23,025 nucleotides of DNA from Clostridia bacterium (lineage in GTDB: Bacteria; Bacillota_A; Clostridia; Oscillospirales; CAG-272), in assembly GCA_017452945.1 (NCBI GenBank), contig JAFTLD010000091.1, positions 1 through 23,025 of the forward strand, read 5' to 3'. Position 1 is the first letter of the stretch. Each line of letters opens with the position of its first letter. The notes under the pieces are model-generated. The model did no database searches. It was not told where the DNA came from and saw only the letters and a program-made list of their open reading frames with translations. The translations under genes were made by a program, and so were the position numbers. Of this stretch, positions 7,123-14,392 are shown in pieces.

Positions 7123-7151
7123 ATTATAACACTCAAAAACAAAAAAATCAA
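7123..7151 (-). promoter_or_regulatory. Promoter inside the invertible segment
   Basis: On the minus strand TTGATT (7146-7151), exactly 17 bp, and perfect TATAAT (7123-7128) with extended -10 TGT. Expected start near 7116. It is the best promoter match in the 6660-7388 region and presently fires toward the terminator at 7033-7060. Confidence 0.8.
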
Positions 7152-7184
7152 TAGTGCTTGCACGAAACGCACATTTTTATACAT

Positions 7185-7292
7185 AAAAAAGCAAAATTTT
7201 GACGCGACAAAGCAACCTTTCGAACTGTTTTTTCAAAAAACAGCAGCGAAAGGCTTTTGTCGTGTTTTTTTAAGCCCTTATTTTTGCTTTTT
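7185..7292. terminator. Long internal hairpin in the invertible segment, probable insulator/terminator
   Basis: Core imperfect hairpin 7203-7264: CGACAAA/TTTGTCG, CCTTTCG/CGAAAGG and CTGTTTTTT/AAAAAACAG pair with small internal mismatches. T-rich tract 7265-7271 follows on the plus strand. Outer arms AAAAAGCAAAA and TTTTGCTTTTT (7282-7292) extend it. On the plus strand it should stop readthrough from the left into the prepilin genes. It lies behind the promoter in either orientation, so it could insulate the switch. Confidence 0.65.
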
Positions 7293-7326
7293 ATTTGATT
7301 GCAGCAGGTGGCGCAGTTCAGCATGT

Positions 7327-7349
7327 TGCAACATAACTCTCATTATGTT
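7327..7349 (-). repeat. Right inverted repeat; putative recombinase crossover site
   Basis: Exact reverse complement of 7068-7090. Because the 6-bp spacer is asymmetric and inverted (CTCTCA on plus), recombination between the two sites would invert rather than delete. It ends 39 bp before the prepilin start codon. Confidence 0.85.
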
Positions 7350-7388
7350 CCGTGAAAAAACTATTTTATTTCAAAGGAGAACAAACTC

Positions 7389-7805
7389 ATGAAAACAAAC
7401 AACAAGGGCTTTTCGCTCGTAGAACTCATTGTCGTCATTGCCATCATGGCTATCTTGGCGGCTGTCGCTATTCCCACCTTCTCTGGCTTCATTACTAAGG
7501 CTAATGTTTCTTCTGATGAAAGCTTCATCAATGATGTTACTTATGCTGCAAAGATTGCTCACACCGTTGAAGGAACTGTTTCTGATGTAACTGTTACTGC
7601 TACAAAGGGAGATGTGGCTACCCAGATCACTTACAAGGTAACTGATTCTGAAGATAATGTTGTTACCTACACCATTACCAGTGCTACTGCTGTTACTGCA
7701 GATCCTACTACCGCAAGCACAGAAGCTGCTGAAGATGTCGCTGCATCTATTGACTGGACTTACAAGTTCAAGACTGCTGATACAAGAACTGTTACTGAAG
7801 ACTAA
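7389..7805 (+). CDS. Type IV prepilin-like protein (probable major pilin)
   Basis: 138 aa with a textbook class III signal: basic leader MKTNNKG, cleavage after G7, then FSLVELIVVIAIMAILAAVA with E at mature position 5. A prepilin peptidase should cut and methylate it. The mature protein is about 131 aa, Thr/Val/Ala rich, without cysteine, and strongly uses T-ending codons. AAAGGAGA (7373-7380) is an excellent ribosome binding site, fitting high expression. No promoter lies between the right inverted repeat and the gene, so transcription probably depends on the invertible segment. No pilus assembly ATPase, platform protein or peptidase is in the window; those would have to lie elsewhere. A pseudopilin of a secretion or competence system is the alternative. 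Confidence 0.9.
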   Translation: MKTNNKGFSLVELIVVIAIMAILAAVAIPTFSGFITKANVSSDESFINDVTYAAKIAHTVEGTVSDVTVTATKGDVATQITYKVTDSEDNVVTYTITSATAVTADPTTASTEAAEDVAASIDWTYKFKTADTRTVTED

Positions 7806-7864
7806 AAATCAATTTTCTCAATGCTAACAATATTTGCATAAGGGAAAACACATAGTATTTCAAG

Positions 7865-7897
7865 TTTCCCGGCCAAGGGCGCTCTTTGGTCGGGAAA
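7865..7897 (+). promoter_or_regulatory. Intercistronic hairpin between the prepilin genes
   Basis: 12-bp stem TTTCCCGGCCAA/TTGGTCGGGAAA (one G-U pair) with a 9-nt loop. No T-run follows, so it is more likely an RNA-stabilising or partial-termination element that lets the first prepilin outnumber the second than a full terminator. Confidence 0.55.
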
Positions 7898-7923
7898 TGT
7901 GCTAATGAAAGGAATTTATTTTT

Positions 7924-9330
7924 ATGAAGGAATTCTTGTTTTCGAGATCCCATAAGAAGCACTATTCCAGCGCAGTTGTGCGTATGGGAAAGAACAACTT
8001 GGGTTTCTCGTTGGTTGAATTAATTATTGTTATTGCGATTATGGCGATTCTTGTTGCAGTTGCTATTCCTGTGCTTGCTGTCTTTATTGAAAAGTCCAAG
8101 GTAGCGAATGATAAACAGAAAGTGACTGATATTCTCTATGCCGTGAATTTGGCTGGACAATCAGCGCAGTATCCTGTAGACCTTCCTCAGGTAAGTGATG
8201 AGGGATTGCAAATTCCTGTTGGCTTTGTCATTCTTACAAACTCCGGAGCACCAATTATATTAGGAAGTGATGGCTCGGTTGCGGCGTCTGGAGATACATT
8301 TACTGTTACTCCTGGCGAAAAAGGGGAATTAATTTCTGAGATGATGACTGATGTAATCGGAAGTAATTTTAATTCTGAATATAAGTTGCAGAATGAAACA
8401 TGGAGTGGAGCAGATATCCCCACCTTGTATGCTGACACGAGCGAATTGTTTACAGATGTGAAAACATTGGCGAACGTTCTTGCGCTTAGTGGCCTCACTG
8501 ATTATGGAACGGGTGAGGAAGTGGTTGCAGCAGTAGCACAGAACATCATGGATAAATATGGTACTGAGGAAGGCCGAGAACAGTTCATTTATCAATGGAC
8601 TCATGTGACATCCGATGAACATACATTTGGTTTGTCTGCATATGGGCAGGAAACATATATCGCTGTTCGAAGAGCCTACAACGAATCCGTAGCAGCTTAT
8701 ATAGAGAGTAAAACTCAGGCGCAACACACCGCTGCCGATACTTATGCATTTAGTACAGGTGTGGATTTGTCTGACTATGGAATTGATATATCCGCATATA
8801 AAAATTGTGACCATCAGCAAAATGTAACGCAAGATCGTGGAAGTCACACAGCTGCTCTTGAAACATATGGCGAAGTGTCTGTTGGTGATTTGATTGTATC
8901 TGATACAGTGTATTATGGTGTATTTGATACTGATAGCAAAGGCTATGGAACTATTAAAGAGTGGTATACGTTTGGTGCAACACTATATACCAATAATGGT
9001 GGTGTATTAGCTGACAATGTTCAAACTTGCTCTGAATGCAAAACAGCAGTGACGAATTATCAAAAAGCAGATTGCCCTGAAGCAGCAGTAGACGCAGATG
9101 CGTTTTATAAGGTAATGAAGACGATCGAGGCCGGTGCTGAACAAGGATGGACTACATGGGATCAGTATGAAGGATATGTAAATTCCTTTGCAAACATGTA
9201 TGCCGGTATTGAAACCATTCAAAACAGTTTAGATGCAAACGAAACAAGTTATATAATACTTACCGTGTATCAAAATGAAGACGGCCTCCTGTATGCCGAA
9301 TGCAACACCCCTGGTGTGTTGGATGAATAA
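7924..9330 (+). CDS. Large prepilin-like protein, probable minor pilin or tip adhesin
   Basis: 468 aa with an unusually long 27-residue leader ending LG, then FSLVELIIVIAIMAILVAVAIP, Glu at mature position 5. AAAGGA ahead supports ATG 7924; ATG 7984 (leader of 7 residues, the commoner length) has no ribosome binding site. The mature protein (about 441 aa) has a large ectodomain resembling nothing I recognise. Several cysteines lie in the last third (NCDHQQN, TCSECK, ADCPE, AECN), possible disulfides or a metal site. The DNA is more AT-rich than the housekeeping genes around it, suggesting a horizontally acquired or fast-evolving gene. It follows the smaller prepilin by 118 bp and is probably co-transcribed. 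By analogy with large minor pilins it may present a binding domain; this is inference. Confidence 0.85.
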   Translation: MKEFLFSRSHKKHYSSAVVRMGKNNLGFSLVELIIVIAIMAILVAVAIPVLAVFIEKSKVANDKQKVTDILYAVNLAGQSAQYPVDLPQVSDEGLQIPVGFVILTNSGAPIILGSDGSVAASGDTFTVTPGEKGELISEMMTDVIGSNFNSEYKLQNETWSGADIPTLYADTSELFTDVKTLANVLALSGLTDYGTGEEVVAAVAQNIMDKYGTEEGREQFIYQWTHVTSDEHTFGLSAYGQETYIAVRRAYNESVAAYIESKTQAQHTAADTYAFSTGVDLSDYGIDISAYKNCDHQQNVTQDRGSHTAALETYGEVSVGDLIVSDTVYYGVFDTDSKGYGTIKEWYTFGATLYTNNGGVLADNVQTCSECKTAVTNYQKADCPEAAVDADAFYKVMKTIEAGAEQGWTTWDQYEGYVNSFANMYAGIETIQNSLDANETSYIILTVYQNEDGLLYAECNTPGVLDE

Positions 9331-9376
9331 TTCATCAATCCACCCCCGCAACAAATAACACATTCAACGTGCTAAA

Positions 9377-10090
9377 ATGAAACCCGTTATGGTTACAAGC
9401 GGTCTTGTGGCAAGCTGTCCGGACATTCTTGACATTTGGGACTATGAGAAAAACGAGGGGATCTGTCCGCAGGAAATGAGCCTTCACACCAAAAAGAAGG
9501 TATGGTGGAAGTGCGACAAGGGGCATAGCTGGCAGTCGCCTATCAACGGTGTTGCTGCAAACGGCACGCGCTGTCCGTATTGCGCGGGCTACAGGGCTAT
9601 CCCGGGCGAGACCGACCTTGTCACGCTCTTTCCCGAAATCGCTGCCGAATGGGACTTTGACAAAAACGGTGATCTTGATCCCGGCAGCACGGCCCCCGGC
9701 ACACACAGCAAGGTTTGGTGGAAGTGTGCGCTTGGCCATTCCTGGCAATCTGCACCGTATTCGCGGACAGGGAGCCGTAATTCCGGATGCCCCTATTGCA
9801 CGGGGCGCAAGGCATTGCCGGGATTTAACGATCTTGCAACCTTAAAGCCCGCTTTGGCGAGTGAATGGTATCAGCCTCTCAACGGGGATTTGACTCCATC
9901 CGACGTGACTCTTGGGAGTAACAAAAAGGTCTGGTGGCGTTGCTCCGACAACCACGTTTGGGAGGCGTACGTTTACGCGCGGACAAGATTCAAGGGCAGC
10001 GGTTGTCCCGTTTGTACGGGTGTGGCAAAGCCCCGTAGGATCAAGTATTTCGTCGATGACGATTTTGTGCTGATCCGCTCCCAATCCTGA
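9377..10090 (+). CDS. Protein of three tandem zinc-ribbon (DUF4379-like) repeats
   Basis: 237 aa made almost entirely of three similar units at about residues 9-72, 73-147 and 148-222. Each has a W-D/Y-x-x-N-G stretch, then VWWKC-x-x-GH-x-W, then C-P-x-C. This Cys/His/Cys-x-x-Cys pattern matches the probable zinc-ribbon family found in many uncharacterised bacterial proteins, where it may bind nucleic acid or serve as a targeting module. The third unit has NH for GH. A basic and acidic tail follows without a catalytic domain. There is no good ribosome binding site before ATG 9377; ATG 9389 is possible. The gene begins 46 bp after the large prepilin and could be read from the same promoter. 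Its GC-rich composition contrasts with that gene. Function unknown. Confidence 0.8.
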   Translation: MKPVMVTSGLVASCPDILDIWDYEKNEGICPQEMSLHTKKKVWWKCDKGHSWQSPINGVAANGTRCPYCAGYRAIPGETDLVTLFPEIAAEWDFDKNGDLDPGSTAPGTHSKVWWKCALGHSWQSAPYSRTGSRNSGCPYCTGRKALPGFNDLATLKPALASEWYQPLNGDLTPSDVTLGSNKKVWWRCSDNHVWEAYVYARTRFKGSGCPVCTGVAKPRRIKYFVDDDFVLIRSQS

Positions 10091-10124
10091 CGGCAGCCCC
10101 CGATTCCCAAGACGCATATGAAAC

Positions 10125-10161
10125 AAAAGCAGAAGTCTATCATTGTAGGACTTCTGCTTTT
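10125..10161 (+). terminator. Terminator after the zinc-ribbon gene
   Basis: Perfect 13-bp stem AAAAGCAGAAGTC/GACTTCTGCTTTT with an 11-nt loop and T-run on the plus strand. It ends the rightward prepilin/zinc-ribbon unit. Confidence 0.85.
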
Positions 10162-10168
10162 TGATGTG

Positions 10169-10600
10169 ATAAGACGTGAAGGAGTGGTTTCATGGGAACC
10201 CCACCACCGCTTCGCGCCACCTCTCAAGGGGAGAGAGGGTCCTCTTGCCCAATGGGATGGATGATTCAAAAGGGATTTGAGCGGTTTTATGGGAACCTCA
10301 TCCACCGCAATCGCGTCACTTGTTTCCCTCGTTCCTCGGTCAACTGCGTTCCGCTGCGGTCCCCCTTCCCCAGCGGGGAAGGCTTTTTGGCACGCATCCT
10401 CACCGTTTATTTATCCGTTCGAGTGAGAATATTTCCGCTATCCGTCTTGTTACGCCATAGATCAAAGGGCAACCATGATAAGCCTTGCCCCGCTGGGGAA
10501 GGGGGACCGCAGCGGAAGAGAATTTTGCGGAGAATCCGCGAAATGATCGACGCGGTTGCGGTGGATGAGGTTCCCATGCGGACGCTCTTTCACGTTGTAA
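10169..10600. repeat. Foldback (MITE-like) repeat element, complete copy
   Basis: The left end (ATAAGACGTGAAGGAG, then CATGGGAACC and CCACCGC) is an imperfect inverted copy of the right end at about 10556-10600. Inside, 10289-10310 and 10556-10577 form a perfect 22-bp inverted repeat. Between them 10349-10385 and 10480-10517 are inverted copies of a GC-rich block containing CCCCTTCCCCAGCGGGG. The left part holds a second, shorter copy of the ATGGGAACC motif, as though one element landed inside another. No transposase is encoded; ORFs crossing it look spurious. The same family occurs at 1-139. Confidence 0.7.
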
Positions 10601-10603
10601 AAA

Positions 10604-10651
10604 ATCAAAAAACATCAGGAGTCTGTTTGGCTTGTGACCGGACTCCTGATG
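10604..10651 (-). terminator. Terminator of rpe
   Basis: 11-bp perfect stem CATCAGGAGTC/GACTCCTGATG (10613-10623 and 10641-10651) with a 17-nt loop; on the minus strand TTTTTTGATTTTTT follows. Good intrinsic terminator 14 bp after the rpe stop codon. Confidence 0.85.
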
Positions 10652-10664
10652 CTATCCTATTATG

Positions 10665-11336
10665 TTACCCCAAAAAAGGATTGAGCTTTGCCGTTTCCTT
10701 CATGCCGAAAATGACCGAACGCGGCTTTTTGGACTTGAAAATGGCAGAGCCGGCTACGATGACGTTGGCACCCGCACCCGTGCAATAGCCGATGTTGTCG
10801 GGATTGATGCCGCCATCCACTTCAATATCCAGCTTCAGCCCCTTTTCGATGGCGTATCTGCGCAGCACACGAACCTTGTCAAGCATAGGTACCATGAAGG
10901 ACTGACCGCCAAATCCCGGCTCGACCGTCATGACAGTGACCTGCGAGATTTTAGGCAGATAGGGGAATACGGTTTCGATCGGTGTCTTGGGCGAGATTGC
11001 CATGCCTACACGCATTTCGTGCGATGCAATGGCGCGGATCACCGCTTCGGGATCATCGGTGCTCTCGATATGGAAGGTGATCATATCGGCACCTGCTTTG
11101 ACGAATCTGTCCACGTAGCGAATGGGATCATTGATCATGAGATGTACGTCAAAGATCAGTCTTGTGTCCTTGCGAATCGCTGCGATAAGCTCAGGACCGA
11201 AGCTGATGTTGGGAACAAACGCACCGTCCATGATATCCAGATGCAGATAAGCAGCTCCTGCATCCTCAACCTTTTTAATTTCATCAGCCAGGTGCGCGTA
11301 GTCGGCAGCCAGCAGGGAGGGAGCGATATAAGTCAT
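10665..11336 (-). CDS. rpe: Ribulose-phosphate 3-epimerase
   Basis: 223 aa from ATG 11336, preceded by AAAGGAAC; the frame extends 14 codons further upstream but that part is not conserved in the family. TIM-barrel motifs: IAPSLLAADYAHL at the start, HLDIMDGAFVPNISFG, DVHLMI, MTVEPGFGGQSF and DIEVDGGIN, with the metal-binding His and Asp and the phosphate-binding loop present. It interconverts ribulose 5-phosphate and xylulose 5-phosphate in the pentose phosphate pathway. It lies 132 bp downstream of ispF on the same strand, close in function to rpiB in the same cluster. No clear separate promoter is seen in the gap, so it may be read with the tsaE operon. Confidence 0.95.
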   Translation of the reverse strand: MTYIAPSLLAADYAHLADEIKKVEDAGAAYLHLDIMDGAFVPNISFGPELIAAIRKDTRLIFDVHLMINDPIRYVDRFVKAGADMITFHIESTDDPEAVIRAIASHEMRVGMAISPKTPIETVFPYLPKISQVTVMTVEPGFGGQSFMVPMLDKVRVLRRYAIEKGLKLDIEVDGGINPDNIGYCTGAGANVIVAGSAIFKSKKPRSVIFGMKETAKLNPFLG

Positions 11337-11468
11337 AATTTTTGTTCCTTTCTGTTGCGAAATGTAGAATTTTGTCATACGCTATAGTGTGAAGACACGC
11401 ACAGCAGCAGCGGCAGGGAATGCCAAAGCAAGGGAAGTTCGGAAAAATGCCGCAGGGTACTGTGCTTT

Positions 11469-11942
11469 TTATATATGCGTGATCAGGCAGACTGCGTGCG
11501 CTGCCATGCCAAGCCCCTCTCCGGTAAAGCCGAGATGCTCCTCGGTAGTGGCTTTGATATTGATACGATCCTCGTCGCATCCAAGTGCCTTTGCAAGATT
11601 TTGCTTCATGAGCGGGATGTGGGGGCTGAGCTTGGGGGCTTGCGCGATGACGGTTGCATCGATATTACCGATGCGGTAGCCCTTTTGGTTCAGCAAGGCA
11701 GCCACGTGTGCCGCAAGCATCAGGCTATCTGCGCCCTTGTAGGCAGGATCGGTGTCGGGAAAATGCTTGCCGATGTCACCGAGCGCAGCAGCGCCCAGCA
11801 GCGCATCCATGACCGCGTGGGTAAGCACGTCCGCGTCCGAATGGCCAAGCAGTCCTTTTTCATAAGGAATGTATACACCGCCAAGGATCAATTCGCGTCC
11901 TTTGACAAGGCGATGAACGTCATAACCGTGTCCGATCCTCAT
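11469..11942 (-). CDS. ispF: 2-C-methyl-D-erythritol 2,4-cyclodiphosphate synthase
   Basis: 157 aa from ATG 11942; this ATG overlaps the ispD stop as ATGA, so the open frame upstream of it is ispD shadow. Metal ligands appear in GHGYDVHRL at the N-terminus and [50 protein letters not shown] closes the protein as in the family. It makes the cyclic diphosphate of the MEP isoprenoid pathway, two steps after IspD. Full length. Confidence 0.96.
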   Translation of the reverse strand: MRIGHGYDVHRLVKGRELILGGVYIPYEKGLLGHSDADVLTHAVMDALLGAAALGDIGKHFPDTDPAYKGADSLMLAAHVAALLNQKGYRIGNIDATVIAQAPKLSPHIPLMKQNLAKALGCDEDRINIKATTEEHLGFTGEGLGMAAHAVCLITHI

Positions 11943-12721
11943 GCCTCGTCCTCCCGTTTGCGACGCAGCGCAAGCACCATTTGCGCATAGTCCAGGTCGT
12001 CCGGCTCGGTGATCTTGATGTTTTGCGCCGAGCATTTGACCATCTTGACCGGATGCTTGACAAACTCTATCAAGGAGTTATCGTCTGTTGCGGTGAATTT
12101 ATGCTCGATGGCCGCATAGCTTGCCGCAAGGTACAGCGCATGGCGGAATACCTGGGGCGTTTGCGCCTGCCAGCAAAGCGCACGCTCGGGCGTTTGGGTG
12201 ATATATCCGGCCTTATCTACCACCTTGATCGTATCCTTGGCGGGGATTCCGGCGGATGCGGCATCGGTCTTATAGGCAATGCGGCAGACCTCGCTGATCT
12301 CTTCCGGCGTAGTCAGGCAGCGTGCTGCGTCCGCAATGGCCACGTAGCGCACCTTGTCGCTTACCGCCTCTGCGCCTGCAAGGGCCGAGGCCTGTCTGGT
12401 CACGCCACCCGGCACCACGCGCGTCAGCTTGGTAATGCCGTATTTTTTCTTGAACCCCTCGTACAAGTCGATTTCGTCCTCTTTTGCCGCGACTACGATC
12501 TCCTTGATGCAGGGCGTATTCTGATAAGCCAGCAGCGTATGCACCACGATTGGCTTGCCGTCCAGCAGCATCAACTGCTTGGTCACGTCAGAGCCCATGC
12601 GTGTGCCGATTCCGCCCGCCACGATCACAGCGGCGGTATAGTTGCGCTTTCCGGCCTCTTTATCGGCAGCGCGCAGCACGTCAGCGACGTCGCGTGCAGC
12701 CTCTTTTGCAGTATAACTCAT
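11939..12721 (-). CDS. ispD: 2-C-methyl-D-erythritol 4-phosphate cytidylyltransferase
   Basis: 260 aa, starting at ATG 12721 that overlaps the rpiB stop as ATGA. The nucleotide-binding loop [20 protein letters not shown] starts near residue 29, so there is a 28-residue N-terminal extension ([16 protein letters not shown]...) not usual in IspD; no other start codon lies before the motif. Further motifs: [23 protein letters not shown] (Cys where DAARP is commoner) and [12 protein letters not shown]. It couples MEP with CTP in the MEP pathway. The 4-nt overlaps with rpiB and ispF indicate translational coupling. Confidence 0.94.
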   Translation of the reverse strand: MSYTAKEAARDVADVLRAADKEAGKRNYTAAVIVAGGIGTRMGSDVTKQLMLLDGKPIVVHTLLAYQNTPCIKEIVVAAKEDEIDLYEGFKKKYGITKLTRVVPGGVTRQASALAGAEAVSDKVRYVAIADAARCLTTPEEISEVCRIAYKTDAASAGIPAKDTIKVVDKAGYITQTPERALCWQAQTPQVFRHALYLAASYAAIEHKFTATDDNSLIEFVKHPVKMVKCSAQNIKITEPDDLDYAQMVLALRRKREDEA

Positions 12722-13176
12722 TTTTTCTCGCTTTCGTCAAGAGCATTGATCGCGTCAACGCGGGGCTGATGGCGACCGCCCTCAAATTCTTGGTTCAAAA
12801 ATGCCTCAACCAGCTCGCAAGCCACACCGTAGCCAACCACGCGTGCGCCGAAGCACAGTACGTTGGCATTGTTGTGCATACGGGTTGCACGGGCGGAGAA
12901 GGTATCGGAGCAGCAAGCGGCACGAATGCCTGCATGCTTGTTTGCGCACATGGACATGCCAATGCCCGTGCCGCAGATCAGAATGCCTGCCTTGTAAGCA
13001 CCGCTCTGAATTTGGGAGCACAGTGCGTGAGCTATGTCAGGATAGCTGCAGGATTCGGGGCTGTAGCAGCCAACGTCCAGCGCGTCAACGCCGTTTGCGG
13101 CAAGATACTGCTTGATCTGTTCTTTGAGAGCGTAGCCTGCATGATCGCAACCAATGACAATTTTGTTGATAAGCAT
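12718..13176 (-). CDS. rpiB: Ribose-5-phosphate isomerase B
   Basis: 152 aa from ATG 13176, preceded by GAGAGGAA. ATG 13197 overlaps the tsaB stop as ATGA and would add seven residues; both are possible, but the family usually starts just before KIVIGCDHAG. Motifs: CDHAGYALK, DVGCYSPESCSYPD, ILICGTGIGMSMCANKHAGIRAA, and the ATRMHNNANVLCFGARVVG region. The active-site Cys and His of RpiB are present. It interconverts ribose 5-phosphate and ribulose 5-phosphate, the substrate of Rpe encoded further along. Confidence 0.94.
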   Translation of the reverse strand: MLINKIVIGCDHAGYALKEQIKQYLAANGVDALDVGCYSPESCSYPDIAHALCSQIQSGAYKAGILICGTGIGMSMCANKHAGIRAACCSDTFSARATRMHNNANVLCFGARVVGYGVACELVEAFLNQEFEGGRHQPRVDAINALDESEKK

Positions 13177-13193
13177 AATTCTGTGTTCCTCTC

Positions 13194-13898
13194 TCATGTA
13201 TTTTGATTTGCAAGTCTTTCGTTTCTCTCGCGCTCTGCCTGCGAGGGGCGCAGGTAAACGGGGGCGAGTGTAGTATCATCCGTATATGCACCGTTTTTGT
13301 ATGCGGTAAGGCCGCAAAGTGCTACGCTGTAGCCGCTCTGGCTGCGCATCTCCTCGGGAACGGGCATAACGGTTGTTTTGAAAAAGCCCTCCAACGTGAT
13401 ATCATAGCCGTCACCGACCAGATAAACGGGCTGATCCATCGCGGCCAGTTCCTCGTCCAGCTCTGCAATGGAGATGGCACGGTCGGGACAAAGACGTGTC
13501 AGCACTCCGTCCTTGCAGGAGAACAGCGCGTTGTAGACCTGTGCGCGTCGCGCATTCATGACGGGGCAGATAATGCCGTTGCAGTAACGGAGATTATACG
13601 CCAACGCCTCCAGCGTGGACACGCCTGCGCAGGGAATATTTTTGCCAAAGGCCAACCCCTTGACGGTAGAAATGCCGATGCGCACACCGGTAAACGAGCC
13701 GGGGCCCTGACTGACGGCAAATAATTCGACGTCGTCCACTGTCCATTCTGCCGAGCGCAGGATGGATTCTATCATGGGCAGCAGCGTTTGGCTGTGGGTA
13801 TTGCCTGTGTTGAGTGTATAATGTGCGATCAGACGCTCGTCCTCGCACAAAGCCACCGTGCCGACAACGGCGGTGGAATCAAGAGCCAAAATTTTCAT
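13194..13898 (-). CDS. tsaB: tRNA threonylcarbamoyladenosine biosynthesis protein TsaB
   Basis: 234 aa; AAAGGATC precedes ATG 13898, only 3 bp after the tsaE stop. ASKHA-fold protein: ILALDSTAVVGTVAL at the start, HSQTLLPMIESIL, and AVSQGPGSFTGVRIGISTVKGLAF, the family signature. The C-terminal half is the usual variable part (VYLVGDGYD, PVYLRPSQAERER). TsaB is the non-catalytic partner of TsaD in making t6A37 on ANN-decoding tRNAs. TsaD is not in this window. Confidence 0.95.
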   Translation of the reverse strand: MKILALDSTAVVGTVALCEDERLIAHYTLNTGNTHSQTLLPMIESILRSAEWTVDDVELFAVSQGPGSFTGVRIGISTVKGLAFGKNIPCAGVSTLEALAYNLRYCNGIICPVMNARRAQVYNALFSCKDGVLTRLCPDRAISIAELDEELAAMDQPVYLVGDGYDITLEGFFKTTVMPVPEEMRSQSGYSVALCGLTAYKNGAYTDDTTLAPVYLRPSQAERERNERLANQNT

Positions 13899-13901
13899 CT
13901 G

Positions 13902-14360
13902 TCAGATCCTTTCTATCAAGATCTCGCGGCTGCCGGGCTGTCCGACGTCATTTTTGGTAATCGTGACACGCAGATAATGCAAGGGCAGTGCATAAGGGAT
14001 CTTTTCACACCACTCGGCAATGCAGATGCCGCGATCGGGATAATCGTCAAAGCCCATAGAGTATAAGTCGTCCTCCGAATCAATGCGGTACATATCAAAA
14101 TGGAAAAGCGATTGGCGGGTGGTTTTGTTGCGATATTCGTTAACTAAGGTAAAGGTAGGGGATCGCACAAGACTCTCGGGAGAGAGAACCGACGCAAAGC
14201 CGCGCGTAAATGCAGTCTTTCCCACGCCAAGATCACCGTAAAGGGCAACAAAGCGAGGGAGGGAGCGATCCTCTTGCATAGCCGTGGCAAGAGCAGCGCC
14301 AAGTGCCTCTGTATCCTCGGGGCTATTCGATTGTGCGATATGCGGAAATGTCAGCTGCAT
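13902..14360 (-). CDS. tsaE: tRNA threonylcarbamoyladenosine biosynthesis ATPase TsaE
   Basis: 152 aa from ATG 14360 (TAGGATGG upstream). ATG 14387 in the same frame coincides with the predicted transcription start, so it cannot be used. P-loop GDLGVGKTAFTRGFA, then SPTFTLVNEY, HFDMYRI and the IAEWCEKIP motif complete the family pattern. It binds TsaB and TsaD and its ATPase drives the t6A cycle. First gene of the tsaE-tsaB-rpiB-ispD-ispF unit. Confidence 0.95.
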   Translation of the reverse strand: MQLTFPHIAQSNSPEDTEALGAALATAMQEDRSLPRFVALYGDLGVGKTAFTRGFASVLSPESLVRSPTFTLVNEYRNKTTRQSLFHFDMYRIDSEDDLYSMGFDDYPDRGICIAEWCEKIPYALPLHYLRVTITKNDVGQPGSREILIERI

Positions 14361-14392
14361 AATTACCCATCCTAAATACTTTTTCATTCTAC

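Larger units (their letters stand above)
7068..7349. other. Putative invertible promoter segment (inverton), OFF orientation
   Basis: 282 bp bounded by a perfect 23-bp inverted repeat. It contains one strong promoter pointing left, away from the prepilin genes, and a long internal hairpin. Inversion maps position x to 14417-x, putting -35 at 7266-7271, -10 at 7289-7294 and the start near 7301, about 88 nt before the prepilin ATG. No target-site duplication is seen outside the repeats (AGTGAGT on the left, CCGTGAA on the right), which argues against a plain transposon. No fixed promoter is visible between 7350 and 7388. The recombinase at 5816-6658 is the natural candidate enzyme. Repeats and promoter are seen; inversion is inferred. 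Confidence 0.75.

Noticed and set aside
7158..7185. A plus-strand promoter toward the pilins in the present orientation (TTGCAC then TACATA)
   Set aside because: The -10 matches only about half of consensus, the better TATACA is at 14 bp spacing, and a strong hairpin with a T-run follows at once.
7068..7349. Simple MITE explanation for the 23-bp inverted repeats
   Set aside because: No target duplication flanks them, each repeat has a recombinase-type core dyad, and promoter and terminator positions fit a switch. Not fully excluded, hence kept as the main refuting test.
10192..10788. 198-codon plus-strand ORF
   Set aside because: It runs through the inverted-repeat element, the rpe terminator and the antisense of rpe; its sequence is just translated repeat.
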